A stretch of 64,000 bases of DNA, taken from assembly GCF_040183065.1 (NCBI RefSeq), contig NC_091121.1, positions 61,846,287-61,910,286 on the forward strand, in the 5' to 3' direction. This DNA is from Periplaneta americana. Taxonomy: Eukaryota; Arthropoda; Insecta; Blattodea; Blattidae. The notes below the pieces were generated by a model. The model was not told where the DNA came from, searched no databases, and worked only from the letters and a program-made list of their open reading frames with translations. The position numbers were made by a program, and so were the translations under genes. Below are positions 36,801 to 50,107 of the stretch, one piece after another (the stretch's first letter is position 1; each line of letters starts with the position of its first letter).

Positions 36801-39800
36801 TTCGACAGATAATGGAGAAAAAATGGGAGTATAAGGGTACAGTACATCAGTTATTCATAGATTTCAAAAAGGCATATGACTCGGTTAAGAGGGAAGTATT
36901 ATATGATATTCTTATTGAATTTGGTATTCCCAAGAAATTAGTTCGATTAATTAAAATGTGTCTCAGTGAAACATACAGCAGAGTCCGTATAGGTCAGTTT
37001 CTATCTGATGCTTTTCCAATTCACTGCGGGCTAAAGCAGGGAGATGCACTATCACCTTTACTTTTTAACTTCGCGCTTGAATATGCCATTAGGAAAGTTC
37101 AGGATAACAGGCAGGGTTTGGAATTGAACGGGTTACATCAGCTTCTTGTCTATGCGGATGACGTGAATATGTTAGGAGAAAATACACAAACGATTAGGGA
37201 AAACACGGAAATTTTATTTGAAGCAAGTAGAGCGATCGGTTTGGAAGTAAATCCCGAAAAGACAAAGTATATGATTATGTCTCGTGACCAGAATATTGTA
37301 CGAAATAGAAATATAAAAATTGGAGATTTATCCTTCGAAGAGGTGGAAAAATTCAAATATCTTGGAGCAACAGTAACAAATATAAATGACACTCGGGAGG
37401 AAATTAAACGCAGAATAAATATGGGAAATGCGTGTTATTATTCGGTTGAGAAGCTCTTATCATCCAGTCTGCTGTCCAAAAATCTGAAAGTTAGAATTTA
37501 TAAAACAGTTATATTACCGGTTCTTCTGTATGGTTGTGAAACTTGGACTCTTACTCTGAGAGAGGAACATAGGTTCAGGGTGTTTGAGAATAAGGTGCTT
37601 AGGAAAATATTTGGGGCTAAGCGGGATGAAGTTACAGAAGAATGGAGAAAGTTACACAACACAGAACTGCACGCATTGTATTCTTCACCTGACATAATTA
37701 GGAACATTAAATCCAGACGTTTGAGATGGGCAGGGCATGTAGCACGTATGGGCGAATCCAGAAATGCATATAGAATGTTAGTTGGGAGACCGGAGGGAAA
37801 AAGACCTTTAGGGAGGCCGAGACGTAGATGGGAGGATAATATTAAAATGGATTTGAGGGAGGTGGGGTATGATGATAGAGACTGGATTAATCTTGCACAG
37901 GATAGGGACCGCTGGCGGGCTTATGTGAGGGCGGCAATGAACCTTCGGGTTCCTTAAAAGCCATTTGTAAGTAAGTAAGTAAGTATAAAACAAAGGACAA
38001 AAACTCGATGACGTAACTATATAAACAAAAGTAAATGAAGCTGGCATCCCATTCCCCAGGTGGACAAGGGACAGTATGGCAGAGACCTGAAGAGTGGTGT
38101 GCACAATGTCTCATCATGCACAGAACACCTTTCAAGTGAGGTTAGGTAAGCTGCACATAAGTACTGCTGTTTGTACCGAGTTGCTGAACTTCAATCACGA
38201 CTCACTGATGCAGCCAGATGTGTCGTAAAATGTCTACAAGATCGTGATATTTCATTTTCTCCATTTATAGGTAACACCTTCCATCTAATGCACGACAATG
38301 TTCGTCCACATGTTGCAAGAATCATGAGAGAAATTAACACCTTGCACTGGCCAGTAAGTAGTCTAGACTCCAATCTGGACATGTGTGAGACAAACTGAGT
38401 AAGAGAATCTGGAGGAGGGAAGTATCTGGGGAAACTGTGTAAGTGAATTCAGAAAAAAGCACTTCTGAAAATTCTAGAAGCTCTCTTATCAGAATGGATA
38501 ATCATCAACAAGAGACTGCTAACGTCATATGTAGCGTGTCTTGTTACTTGAGAGAGATTATTAGAGACTGAGGAGGAAACACGAGAAACTAAAGACGAAA
38601 TGTCAGAAAAATAAGAGAGAGGAATTGTATTAATTTTGGAATAATAAATAAAAAAGCTAAGGTAAAAGTCCCTTTTTCTTTATTTGAAGAACTCTGAAAC
38701 TCCTTAAATAACTTAAATGAAATATATTCATAGTATTCATGGGAGCAAAGAATTTCAAGGGTCTGATTTATTGAGAGACGGGAGGAGAAAGAAAGTGTGT
38801 GTGTGTGTGTGTGCGTGTGTAACAATTGTTATGGTGAAAAACAAAATACTTGAAATCAAGCAATGAAATATGTTAATACATGTGTTGAACACTCACATCC
38901 ATTTCACCCCAGTTTTCGGTGTCCCAAGTCTCATCATAGTCAGATACAGACTCGGCTCCTTTGCTTTCTTCTTGTTCTAAAGATGTCATCGATGTCACAC
39001 TTGATGTAGTTGTAGAAATACTGCTACTTGATGGTTGTTCTGCCAATAGCAATTTTATAAAATTAAAATTACATTTACCTTATACAATCTTCACATTTGT
39101 TTTCTCTATTGCAGTAATCACATGAAAAAATTTTTACTTAAGATCGTATGAAGTAATTTTTCTATCATTGAATAAATACATTTATCACAAAATTCATACA
39201 TATATGTTTGTAACAATATCCCCAAAATCCTAGATATCATGGTCAGTAAATTGCAATAGAACATCTGTCACAAGAGAGTGAAAAGAGAGCTGTAACAAGT
39301 AAGACAGTTTACGAAAAAGTTTGTAACATGCTACATTCTATGCATAAGAGGTGTCAGTTGTGTTTTTAATGTTCAAGAATGATTGCAGTTGATTACAATT
39401 ATTCCAAAATTGTATTTAAAAATGTACCCCTGAGGTAAATTTGTTCTCATATCTTTTAGAGTTTGATCTTATCGCAGATAAAAAATTTTTGGCATACAAA
39501 GCAACTCATAGTCCATATACTATGTATGGCCTTTATTTTTAGAACATAACTACATTTTAAACACATATTAAAACATTATAAGAGTTGTGTTACAACAGGT
39601 AATGTGTCCTTTGACAATTTTATTTATTTTTTTGCTTCCAAACGAAGTGTAATCTTTTGCAGTGGGTGGCTTTTATTAAACATTTTCTTCTTTTAGATGT
39701 TACATAGTTTGTCCATGTATAATCATATCTAAACTAGACGTTCTATTAGTTCACCAAATAAGCATAATTCAGCTTTTGCATTCTTTCTCTTCAGCTCATT

Positions 39801-42800
39801 AAATTTAGTGTCACTTTGATGTGCTGTATCTTTTCATATTTTTACTAGAAAAAAATTGCTATCAAAATCGACAGGTGTACAGCTTTACTATGTTACTTAT
39901 ATTTACATAGAATTACGTGTGAGGATGCAAGAAATTAAACAAGAAGATAACGGGAACACAAGAAAAACAAAAGGAACATAAGAACAAAAAGAAGACAAGA
40001 ACAAGGAAAACAAAGGTAATACATAAAAACAATGGGAACACAAGGAGAACAAGGGAAAGGAAAGGAGAACAAAGCGAAGACAAGAACCCAGAAAAGACAA
40101 GATGAACAAAACAAAGACAAGAACATAGAGAAGACGAGAAGAACAAGAAGAATACATGAAAACAAGCGGAACACAAGGAGAACATGGGGAAGACAGAAGA
40201 ACAACTGCAAGGCAAGGAGAACAAAGGGGAAGACAAAGAGAACAAGGGGAACACAAGGAAAACAAGGGGAATACAAGTGGAACATGAGAACAAGGGGAAC
40301 ACAAGAAGAATATGGAGAATACAAGGAGAACAAGGGAGGCATACCTAATGAGAAAGACATAGTTCGTCAATCGACATGACAACAGTTACTTCGGCAGTAC
40401 ATAGATTTTAAAAACGCGTGCTATCTACAGCACACATGATCAATGACCAGTTGGAGCAGTATTTACCAGCATAACAGTAAACCATGGGCAAAGATCTTAA
40501 GTGTTAGAAAGGGTACTTTTTCCTGCATATTTATCTCATTATTTGATTTTTAAATGTGCAATGAACACACAGAATAATTACGAACACTGCCATATTATTG
40601 GTAGTATCACAGCTGATTCAAGCCATAGAAATCTGCCTGAGTGTCATTTTTCTAAATTCTTCTTCCTTGCTTTTACAGTCTATCTTATTTTTTAATATTA
40701 TTAAGCTTTTCATTCAGTAGTATTATGCATGGAAGTTCAGTTACAATACTTACTGCCTTCTTGATTTCTTGATCTGTCTAACAGCCTTTCAGTCCGACAT
40801 GTGACGTAATGAATAGAATATTATTTTATTTTCAGACTGGACAACATATTGGATTATTTTTATTTCTATTAGATCTGCTAATTCCGTATGGAAATGAAGT
40901 GTGTAATTAATTCTCAAGATGCTGTGAAGTGTAGTAAAATAATTCCTTTGTTAAAAGATGATTATTCATTACAACAAATTCAGAGAAGTCCTATTTTTTT
41001 TTCCTCGACACCTCATGGAATATGAGGACAGATTAAGAAGGTAATTTCTCTTGCTTGGCCCTCTTGAGTTTGATGCTATCAAGAGGAATATATTGTGAAA
41101 GTAGCTTAAATTACATTGTACTGTCTGTTCCACCTTTAGAGTGAGATACTCAGGTTTGTGTGTGGTTCAAAATATGGTTTATGTAACATTAAAACTGACA
41201 TTTACATTAATTTACCAATAGGATCTTCTTTTTTAGACACTACTTCTATAACAGTTCTTGCTAAATTTGTTCTTTTTTTTTTTTTTAGTATATGAGTGAT
41301 TATTTCTTTTTCTTCCTGACAGATTATAAAAAGGAACATTCTCTGTGATATGTTTCAGAAGAAATCAGAAAAACTGCCTGTTTTTCATTTCCATTATTCT
41401 GACGAAATGGGGTATGAAAAAATCTTTTGTTATTGTTGTTCAGTCAACCGTCTGAAGATAGGTTTGAACCTCAGAAGTGATACAAATAACGCATCACACA
41501 TGAGGCAACTAAGCCTAGGGATTATAGGGTAGGATGGCCAGTTCCTTTTCCTCTCCATTGCATACATCGCTGACTAGTAACATACAACACTAATCAGACT
41601 TCAGATGTATACCTACAAACAATAGTCCTTTCTCTGACACATATCGTCAAGTGAGATGGACTGCCTGATAACAGATGAACATATCAGGCAAAAACTCAAC
41701 GGGAAGTACAAATATTATTAAAGTAACAATATTTTCACTAGAAAGAAGTAGAACCCTACAGAAGGAAGATTCTATACCTCAAAAATACTGGAGTGCAAGA
41801 GGATTAATGGATTCGTTGCCAATTGAACAATAACAATATATTTTCACTAAAATTTCTTCATATCCAGAACATATGAAAAAGAAGATAACATGTTAAATAT
41901 TACAATACTTTGGGAATTATATATCCTACCCAGAGATCCTGGCTTGCTCAATGTTTTGCTGGCAACAGGTGTTATTGATTTGACTGTGTCAGATTGACTG
42001 CGGTAGAACTTCGCAGTAACTGCAGTTACAGCCCAACCTGCCCAGGTAGCTGCAGCATTTGACAAACTTGGTGTGGCTGTGTGGACATCAGCCTCTGCAA
42101 CAAAATGCATTCACAATATATAACATATCACATTATGTAATTTTGTATGTCTTGTACAAAATTGTCTCTTGCTAAATATAACTCACTTGTAACATATTAA
42201 AATTATCAAAAATGTAATCTATTTATATCAGTGGTCAGTAGGTTGTGCATTTGTGATGTTGGAGCAAGGTCAGACCAGATCAGCACCTGAAGAGAAGCAC
42301 AGGAATCACGCAGCGGCAAGCTAGTGCAGTTCTGTACACTGGCCACTAAAGGGAAACTAAGAGATGGAACTTAAACTGAGAGGATTCAATCCAGCATCGG
42401 AGCTGCAATCCGGTGTGGCTTAGTGGATAAAGCATCAGCACGGAGAGCTGAAAATCCAGGTTCGAGTCCCAGTGCCAGAAGAATTTTTCTCCACTCCACC
42501 CATCCTTTTATCATATGATAATGCAGAATTCCAGCACGGAAATATCATATGTACTTCAGTACATCACAATAATAGAGCTCATAAGCATAGCAGAACTAAG
42601 AGCAACCATCCTCAAGGCAAAAGTCAAGAAAGAAACCGGACCAGGTGGAATTTGTAATAAATATTTCAAGGACACAGAAAATCAATTAAATCCCTGCTGG
42701 TCCGATCTATTCAACACAGCAATCAATTTGAATGAGTATAATATATTATTTTTAAGTTTTTGTGTTATTGTATTCATGTATTGCAATGTGTTGTTTTAAT

Positions 42801-44442
42801 CGTGATTCTGCTAATTTTTATTGCATATTAGTATTTATCACATAAATGTATACAAAAAGTTCACTATTATTTATTATCCCCAATTTGTTCCGAATTTGGA
42901 ACTTGAAAATCTGATCACACTAGTGATAAAACATAAAGAGGAAACAAATGAATGTGATATCATAATGAATTCATTATTATTTGCAGACAAATGGTCGTGA
43001 TTAATAAATGCAAGAAGTATAGAGACAGAAATAATTAATTTAACATAGTCTATTTCTAAAGTACATAAACTGTGGTATTAATTTCCAACTGAATCCAATT
43101 CTCTGTAATGTCATATTATTATTCGTTACAATTTCAAACAACTCATTGGCGTCATATTGATGTATGAATCGTTTCTAATATCAAATGCATTTTTGTCTCG
43201 AAACTAGGCCTCATGGAATGAGGGAGCAATTATGAAGTAATTAACGAGAAGACTCTGCCTTGCTGAATTTAAATGTGGACAGTATAAAGACAGAGATGAA
43301 AAGAAATATGAAAATTTTATTTCAAATCACAAACATCCTTATAATCCCAACCATGCTCACAATAACAATCACAAACAGCATAAACATTTCAGGCAATTAC
43401 AGGGATTCGATGAATCCCCTGACACCTTTCTACATCAGAATATCTTTATGATTATAATAATCAGGAAAATTTTAACAATTAGAACAAGAAGATTCATGGG
43501 AAAATTGTTTGTACACTTTAAAACATGATTTCATTAATAGGTTTCGTAATTCAAGTTTACTGTTTGTTTGTAGGGTACAAATTGGAATGTATGTAATGTA
43601 TAATTATGTTCTACAATAAATTAATTTCTTAAATATATAAAAATAATATGAAAAATCATGAATGATTAATGACATTACACTCAACTCATAATGAAGTAAG
43701 GTATTTCTTCAAATAAGTACTTTAGTACGATTCTTGGCATCTCTCAGTGCAGTCCCTATCTGAAGATCCAATTGAGGGATTATTTATTTTTACCTCCGGA
43801 GAATTTTACACTGAGGAACTCCATGTATCATAAGCAGTGAAAAATATAGTGGGACTGCATTGGTGTTAATGCAGCTTATGTGGGTACCTCTTTGTTACTT
43901 GTTAGCTTAAACAACAAGTTTAAGCCCCCTCACCACGACAAGGTGAGTACCCACGAGGGAGAAGGTATTTCTTAATCCAAGTGAAAATTTCTGTCATCCA
44001 GCATTTATATCAACATAAATTCTTTGCAACTTATATTCCTCGTAATTATGTAACTCTCCTGAGCACTGATCATCAAATAATCTATTCAAATATTTCAGTC
44101 TCAAATTTATAATTTTACATTAGCATGAAGTTTAATTGTATTATAATGTATCATGTGAATAACACTCACCCATAGACTCCCGTAAACTGGGATCCTCAGA
44201 CACCTTTTCAAGTTTGCCCAGAAAGCCCTTAATGGTTCTGAATACATTGTCACGAACGGACTTCTCTGGATCAACAGTGAGTTGACAGAGAGCAGGCAGG
44301 ATTCGCATTGCCACTTCTGATAGAAGGAAGTACTGTTGTGTAGCGGCCAAAGCTAACACTCCTATACATAACATAAAACAAAACACATCTAAATAAAGAT
44401 AAAAAGCACTTCAAAGTGTATTAATAATTTTTGGGAAAAAAA

Positions 44443-44517
<75 letters not shown>

Positions 44518-47500
44518 GTAATAATAAAAAATAATGAGGAAAACTCTTCAACAGTTTGTGATACTTCTTAAATTAAAAAATTATTACAGCTATTGTGGCA
44601 AAAAATTTATTAAATTATTTCAGTTATGCCAATGCTAATATTATTTCAAAGATGTATGGTAACTTTGATAACATTACATTTGAGATAATGGATAAGCTTC
44701 TATGTACTTGCATAGTCAGGTAGCTGAATTCCGAAACACTGAACGTTCCATACAGTTCAGTTTCCATGCAATTCTGGATCAGTAGGTAGGAAAACGCTCA
44801 TTTCAAAACATGTGGCTCTGTTGCTTTTTTAAATGGACACTTCAAGCATTTGTTGTCTACTTCATCACATTATTTAATAACTACACTCTTTTTACTGCGA
44901 ATCAAATTGTTAAATTTCATACATACTGTACTGTTCCACTGGATTAAAGACACTACATTTAATGAGGCAATGTTACTAGAATGGATTTTAAAACACTTGA
45001 AATATGCACATATGAGTCCTCCCTACATTTTACAACTCATTCTACCTACTGTTGGGAGCTGAAGTGTTTGCTAGTGGGAGATGAAGTGGAATAAGGGGTT
45101 AGGTATCAGTCACAGCTGCAGAAAGAGATAAAAACTTAGTTCAATGTTTCGTGGTCACTAACATTACTATTCAGTTAAACTTATAGCAGCAGCACGAGTT
45201 TGTCACTAACTGTCAGAATGCGATTAATATTTAAATGAATAGTTAATAGCGTGTTTGCATTGACTCAGTGGTGGTGCTTAATGCTTTCCTTATCACATTA
45301 CTTCTTCTCACAAACTCTGTAGCTCCCAACTGTACGAGGATTGTTGGAAAAGTTTATAGCTTGACATAGGAATTGTTCTGAAACAACCTCTATTTCTTAA
45401 CATAATCCCTCTTGAGATTCACACACTTTGTTCACAGTACTGCAATTCCTCGAGGTTTGCCAAAAAATCTTCTACTACTGCAATAACATCTTCATTTGAT
45501 GAAAATTTCTTCCCAGTGAGATTTGAGCTTTGAGAAAAGAGAAAAGTCTGAGGGTGCGAGATCTGGCGAGTAGAGGGATATCGAACTGTAGTTCCTTTAG
45601 TTTGTTAAATACGACGATTGCAAACATGTGAGCATAAGCAGGTACAGTGTCGTGATGAAACAACATTACCCGGCCTCTTCTCGCGAATTTTCCCTTTCAG
45701 TTGCTGCAGAAGATTTGAATAATATTCTCCAGTTACTGTTCTCCCCTTTTCTAGATAGTCAATCATGATTATCCCCTTAGAATCCCAGAACATTGACGCC
45801 AACATTTTCCAAGCCGATTGAACAGTTTCTGCTTTCTTTGGAGGCAGAGAATCACTGTGCTTCCATTGTTTTCACTGCTGTTTTGTCTCTGGTATGCAGT
45901 AGTGGATCCAGGTTTCATCAGTGGTCACAAACCACCTCAAAAAATCGGGTGTATTCTTCTCGAATCAAACTAGACAATCCCTCGAAATTTGACATCAGAC
46001 GTACTTTTGTTCTAGTGTTAACAAACATGGAATCGATCTTGCAGAGACCTTGAACATGCCAAAGACATTGACTAACATATGGCACACTCATTCATTTGAT
46101 ATGCATAACGTTGCTAATTTCCCGCACTTTTAGTCGACAGTCATTCAACACCATATTGTGGATTTTTTCTACAATTTCTTCACTTATTGCTGTTACTAGA
46201 CGTCCAAGAAGGGGAATGTCTTCTACACCCTCTCGTCCATGTTTAAGTAATGCCACTTACTTTTTCAGTCGAAAACACTGGAGCAGATTCCTCTAGTGTA
46301 GCAGCCATGTCTACTTTAATTTCTGTTGGACCCACTCCCTGTTTTACAAAATATTTAATGACAACATGAAGCTCGATATTTTCCATTTTTACCAATGTAT
46401 TCGGTGTACTAACTTCAAAATTAACTACACAAATTGTAATCAACAGAAAATTATAATTTTTCGTGCTTGAACTTATGTAAAATGGCCACTAACACTGGCG
46501 GAATTGTTGACACATTTTCAATACCATCTATGTGTCAGGCCATAAATTTTTCAAACACACCTAGTATATGTCAGTCTATTGACTTTTTGTATGTTCCTGG
46601 ATACTTAACAGTATTAATCAGGTTCAACGAAAAAATTTATGGCCTTGTCAATCTTAAGAACCATAGCAAAAATTATTACTGTTTCCTTTTCACCATGAGT
46701 GGTGAGGGAGGGGGGGGGGGGGGACTTAATTTTATACTTACCAGCACTACGAGCAGGTGGAAATGGATCTCGCATGGCACGTATGAATGCTGATATTAGG
46801 ACCTTTTGTCTAATCTGAGGATGCAAATGTTGGGCAATCTTGCCCAAGCACACTGTTGTATTAGTTCTGATGCCACCCTGAAACCAATAATTGGAGTGCA
46901 ACAGTTATGTGAACGACAGTAATTACTGTTAATGCAATCACCTTCAGCTTGCTGCTTACCTGATCATCCTTGGACTGCAACCTGGCAAAATATCTCAACA
47001 CCTCAACATTCAGGTTGTTATAATTGAGCTTCGGGGCGAGATGAATCACTGACTGAAACAAATCCATATTAGTATGAAAACTTTTCGCCTGGCAGCAGAT
47101 GACACTTTCTCACCAACACACTCACCTTCACTGTCTGTTCACGTATGGTTGGATTTGTGTCCATGAAGCCATGTGCTACTTGAGGAAAGATTTGGTCATT
47201 CACAGTAGACGATTGTAAGTGACCTGCAAACAAACACAAAAGAGACTAACATTTCGAATATACCTATATTTAAAAAAAAAATAATTACAAAACATTTTAT
47301 AAGCATTTATGAAAATGTAATATGAAAGTAATGTGATTTTACATGCAGTGCTTTTTTGGGGGCAGAAGGGAAGGAAAGTGTGGGATTAAATATAGATAGT
47401 GCAAATTATAAAAAAGTTGTCTTTTTTACTGTCTCATTAGAGAAAGTATTGATGCTGCAAAAGCACTGCTAGATTTTTGCGAAAATACAAGTTTTCAACA

Positions 47501-50050
47501 TTCCTGATATTGAAAATGTAATTTTTAGCATGCTACGAGTATCTATAGGTCTATGGACAGAATTTATTTAGCTATTGGATGGATTTTATTCATATTCAGT
47601 ATTTACGACTGAATTTACCTGAGAATGATGCACCTAAAACATAATAACTTTTAGTGAAAAATTAATTGGCCTTTATTTAAAAACAAAAACACAACTTTAA
47701 ACATATTTATTCCTGCCACACACTTTAATATGCAGTCATAATGTTATCACAGGACTTATTTCCAAGGTGACCAGGCTGAAAAATGCTATACAATGCAGGG
47801 AAAAAGATTTCAACAAACTATTTTTTTAACATTTTATATTTTTGTAAATGTAGATGATATAAATGCCATAACATAAAAGTATGTCTACCTTAACAGAGTT
47901 ATACTTTCTCGCTACCTCACTCTCCTATATTGGAGAGCAAGAGAGTTAATGGCTTTATTGCCAAGAGCTCAACAACAACACTTCTGTAAATATTCTCATC
48001 AAAATTAGTAAGAATATGATAGTAAAAGAATGCTTCCTTAAATCTCATAAATGTGAATGAAAATGTGTACTTTCTTAGCATGATATCAATAAAATGTAAA
48101 AATTGAAAACAGTAAGTTTTTAGAACTTTAAACTAAAATTTTAAATTTCATGTACATGTAATTGTAAATACTTGGACAACTTTCTTCATATTACACCATT
48201 CTATAAAGCAAACAACACAAATTAGGAAACAAACTAAAAGTTACATCCTAAAACATTCAGTCAGTGATGACATATTGATGACTCATAATGTGATATACAT
48301 ATGTGATCTCGAGATTTTCCTTCACTTCTATGTATGTGAAAAGCAGAATGAAGATATAATGAACTCAACTGAGACATTTATTTTCATATCCTGACATTAC
48401 AAACTGTTGTCATAACCTAATTTGAATAGTGTCTTTCAGGCAAATTTAAAATCTATAAAACTGAAATGAAGCATAGTGGAATATTACAATCACTCACCTA
48501 TGAAGTGTTCAAGCTGCTGCAGAAGTCGTATTCGTGTTGCTCTGTCTGTAGATGCAAATAACTTCACTACACATGGCACTATTTTTTTCTGGTAATCTGC
48601 CTCATCCAACAGACGTCCCAACTGAAAGAACAGTTTCAATGTTATGGAATCACAGAACTGCTCTTTGTCCAAATGGTGACTGTTACATTATTTATTATAT
48701 CTAGAGAATGGAACTTCGATGTCTACAAATTCTTTGTTGTAATGAACTAAACTGAGAAACTGCAACAGTGACCAATAGAGTGGAAACACCTATTCCAATG
48801 TGAGTATTCATCACGTAGTCTTAATATTTTTCATACTCTTCAACTTCCTTGCATAAGAATTTAAATTAATGATAAGTTTGTCTTTTTTTTTCTGCATTAT
48901 TTAAAGTTTATATTACTGAGGCGAAGTAGATATTCGTCTGAAGAAGATAAGAGGAAGACAGGTGACGAAGATATTGAAGATGGAAAAACTGAAGAACAAA
49001 CAGGACAAAAGAAAATTTGAAGTAAATTTTCAAGAGAAAACTGCTACATTAGAATCCACACCTGAGAATAGTAATGAGTACTGTACTTATTTAAGAAGTT
49101 GTATACAGACAACAGCAGAAGGAACAATAGGATACACAGAAGGTGTGAAAATTAAGAAACCTTGGGTCACAGGAAAAATGTTGGAGACGATGGAGGAGAG
49201 GAGAAAATGAAAAAAACAACACAGAAGAACGTAGAAGAAACTACAGGTAACTAAACAACAAACTAAGAAAATAAACTGAAACTACAGGAAACTAAACAAC
49301 GAACTAAGAAGATAAACTAATTAAGCAAAAGAAGATTGGATGAAAGAGAAATGTGAAGAAATAGAGGATCTAGAGCAGGGCCGGGCACCAAGAGCAGATT
49401 CTACTCTCTCACAGGGAGCCATATGACTTCTCTTCAACCCTTCTTCCCTGTCGAACACCGCGCAGTGTTGATACAGTGACAGATGAATATTAAGTGTGCC
49501 TGTTTAGCGATTGGATCCACTCCCAGTGCCCAGACCTGATCTAGAGAGAAAAGGAAGATATGATTTAATGTACCACGAAGTAAAATGTTTGGACTTCACA
49601 AATAAGAACAGGAAATCCATGTGTTTGATAGAGGACGACATCGAAAATGAAATAACAAACAAACAAGGAATACTAAACAGTATGACATATAGGGTACACA
49701 CTGAGTGTTTGTGAAGTATATAATATAACATTTTTGAGTTGCTTTTTTGTGGTGTCACCATTTCCATGTACACATGACTACCAACAGAGATGATATATCC
49801 GTTTACAATCATAGAGGTTTTCTGTGGAAAATCTGTAGATTGTTGGAAAGTATCCCTAACCTTCCGTTGTGTGTGGTTTTTTTTTAACTTGAGGATGATT
49901 CTAGCCTGAAAATATATCTTTCCCCTTTATTTACTCCAAGATAGTTTTGTTTTTTTTATTTCAACGTCATCCTGAAGTTTGCAAATAACATTATCAATCC
50001 TAATTACAGACATTTACAAAAATTGCAATAATCATGTCGTGAAGGTAAGT

Positions 50051-50107
<57 letters not shown>

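Noticed and set aside
39903-40382. Long overlapping open frames (up to 159 codons) on both strands
   Set aside because: They arise from the purine-rich minisatellite; the translations are low-complexity strings in several frames at once.
42408-42520. Possible tRNA gene
   Set aside because: A and B boxes are present but the acceptor stem does not pair and SINE-like sequence follows.
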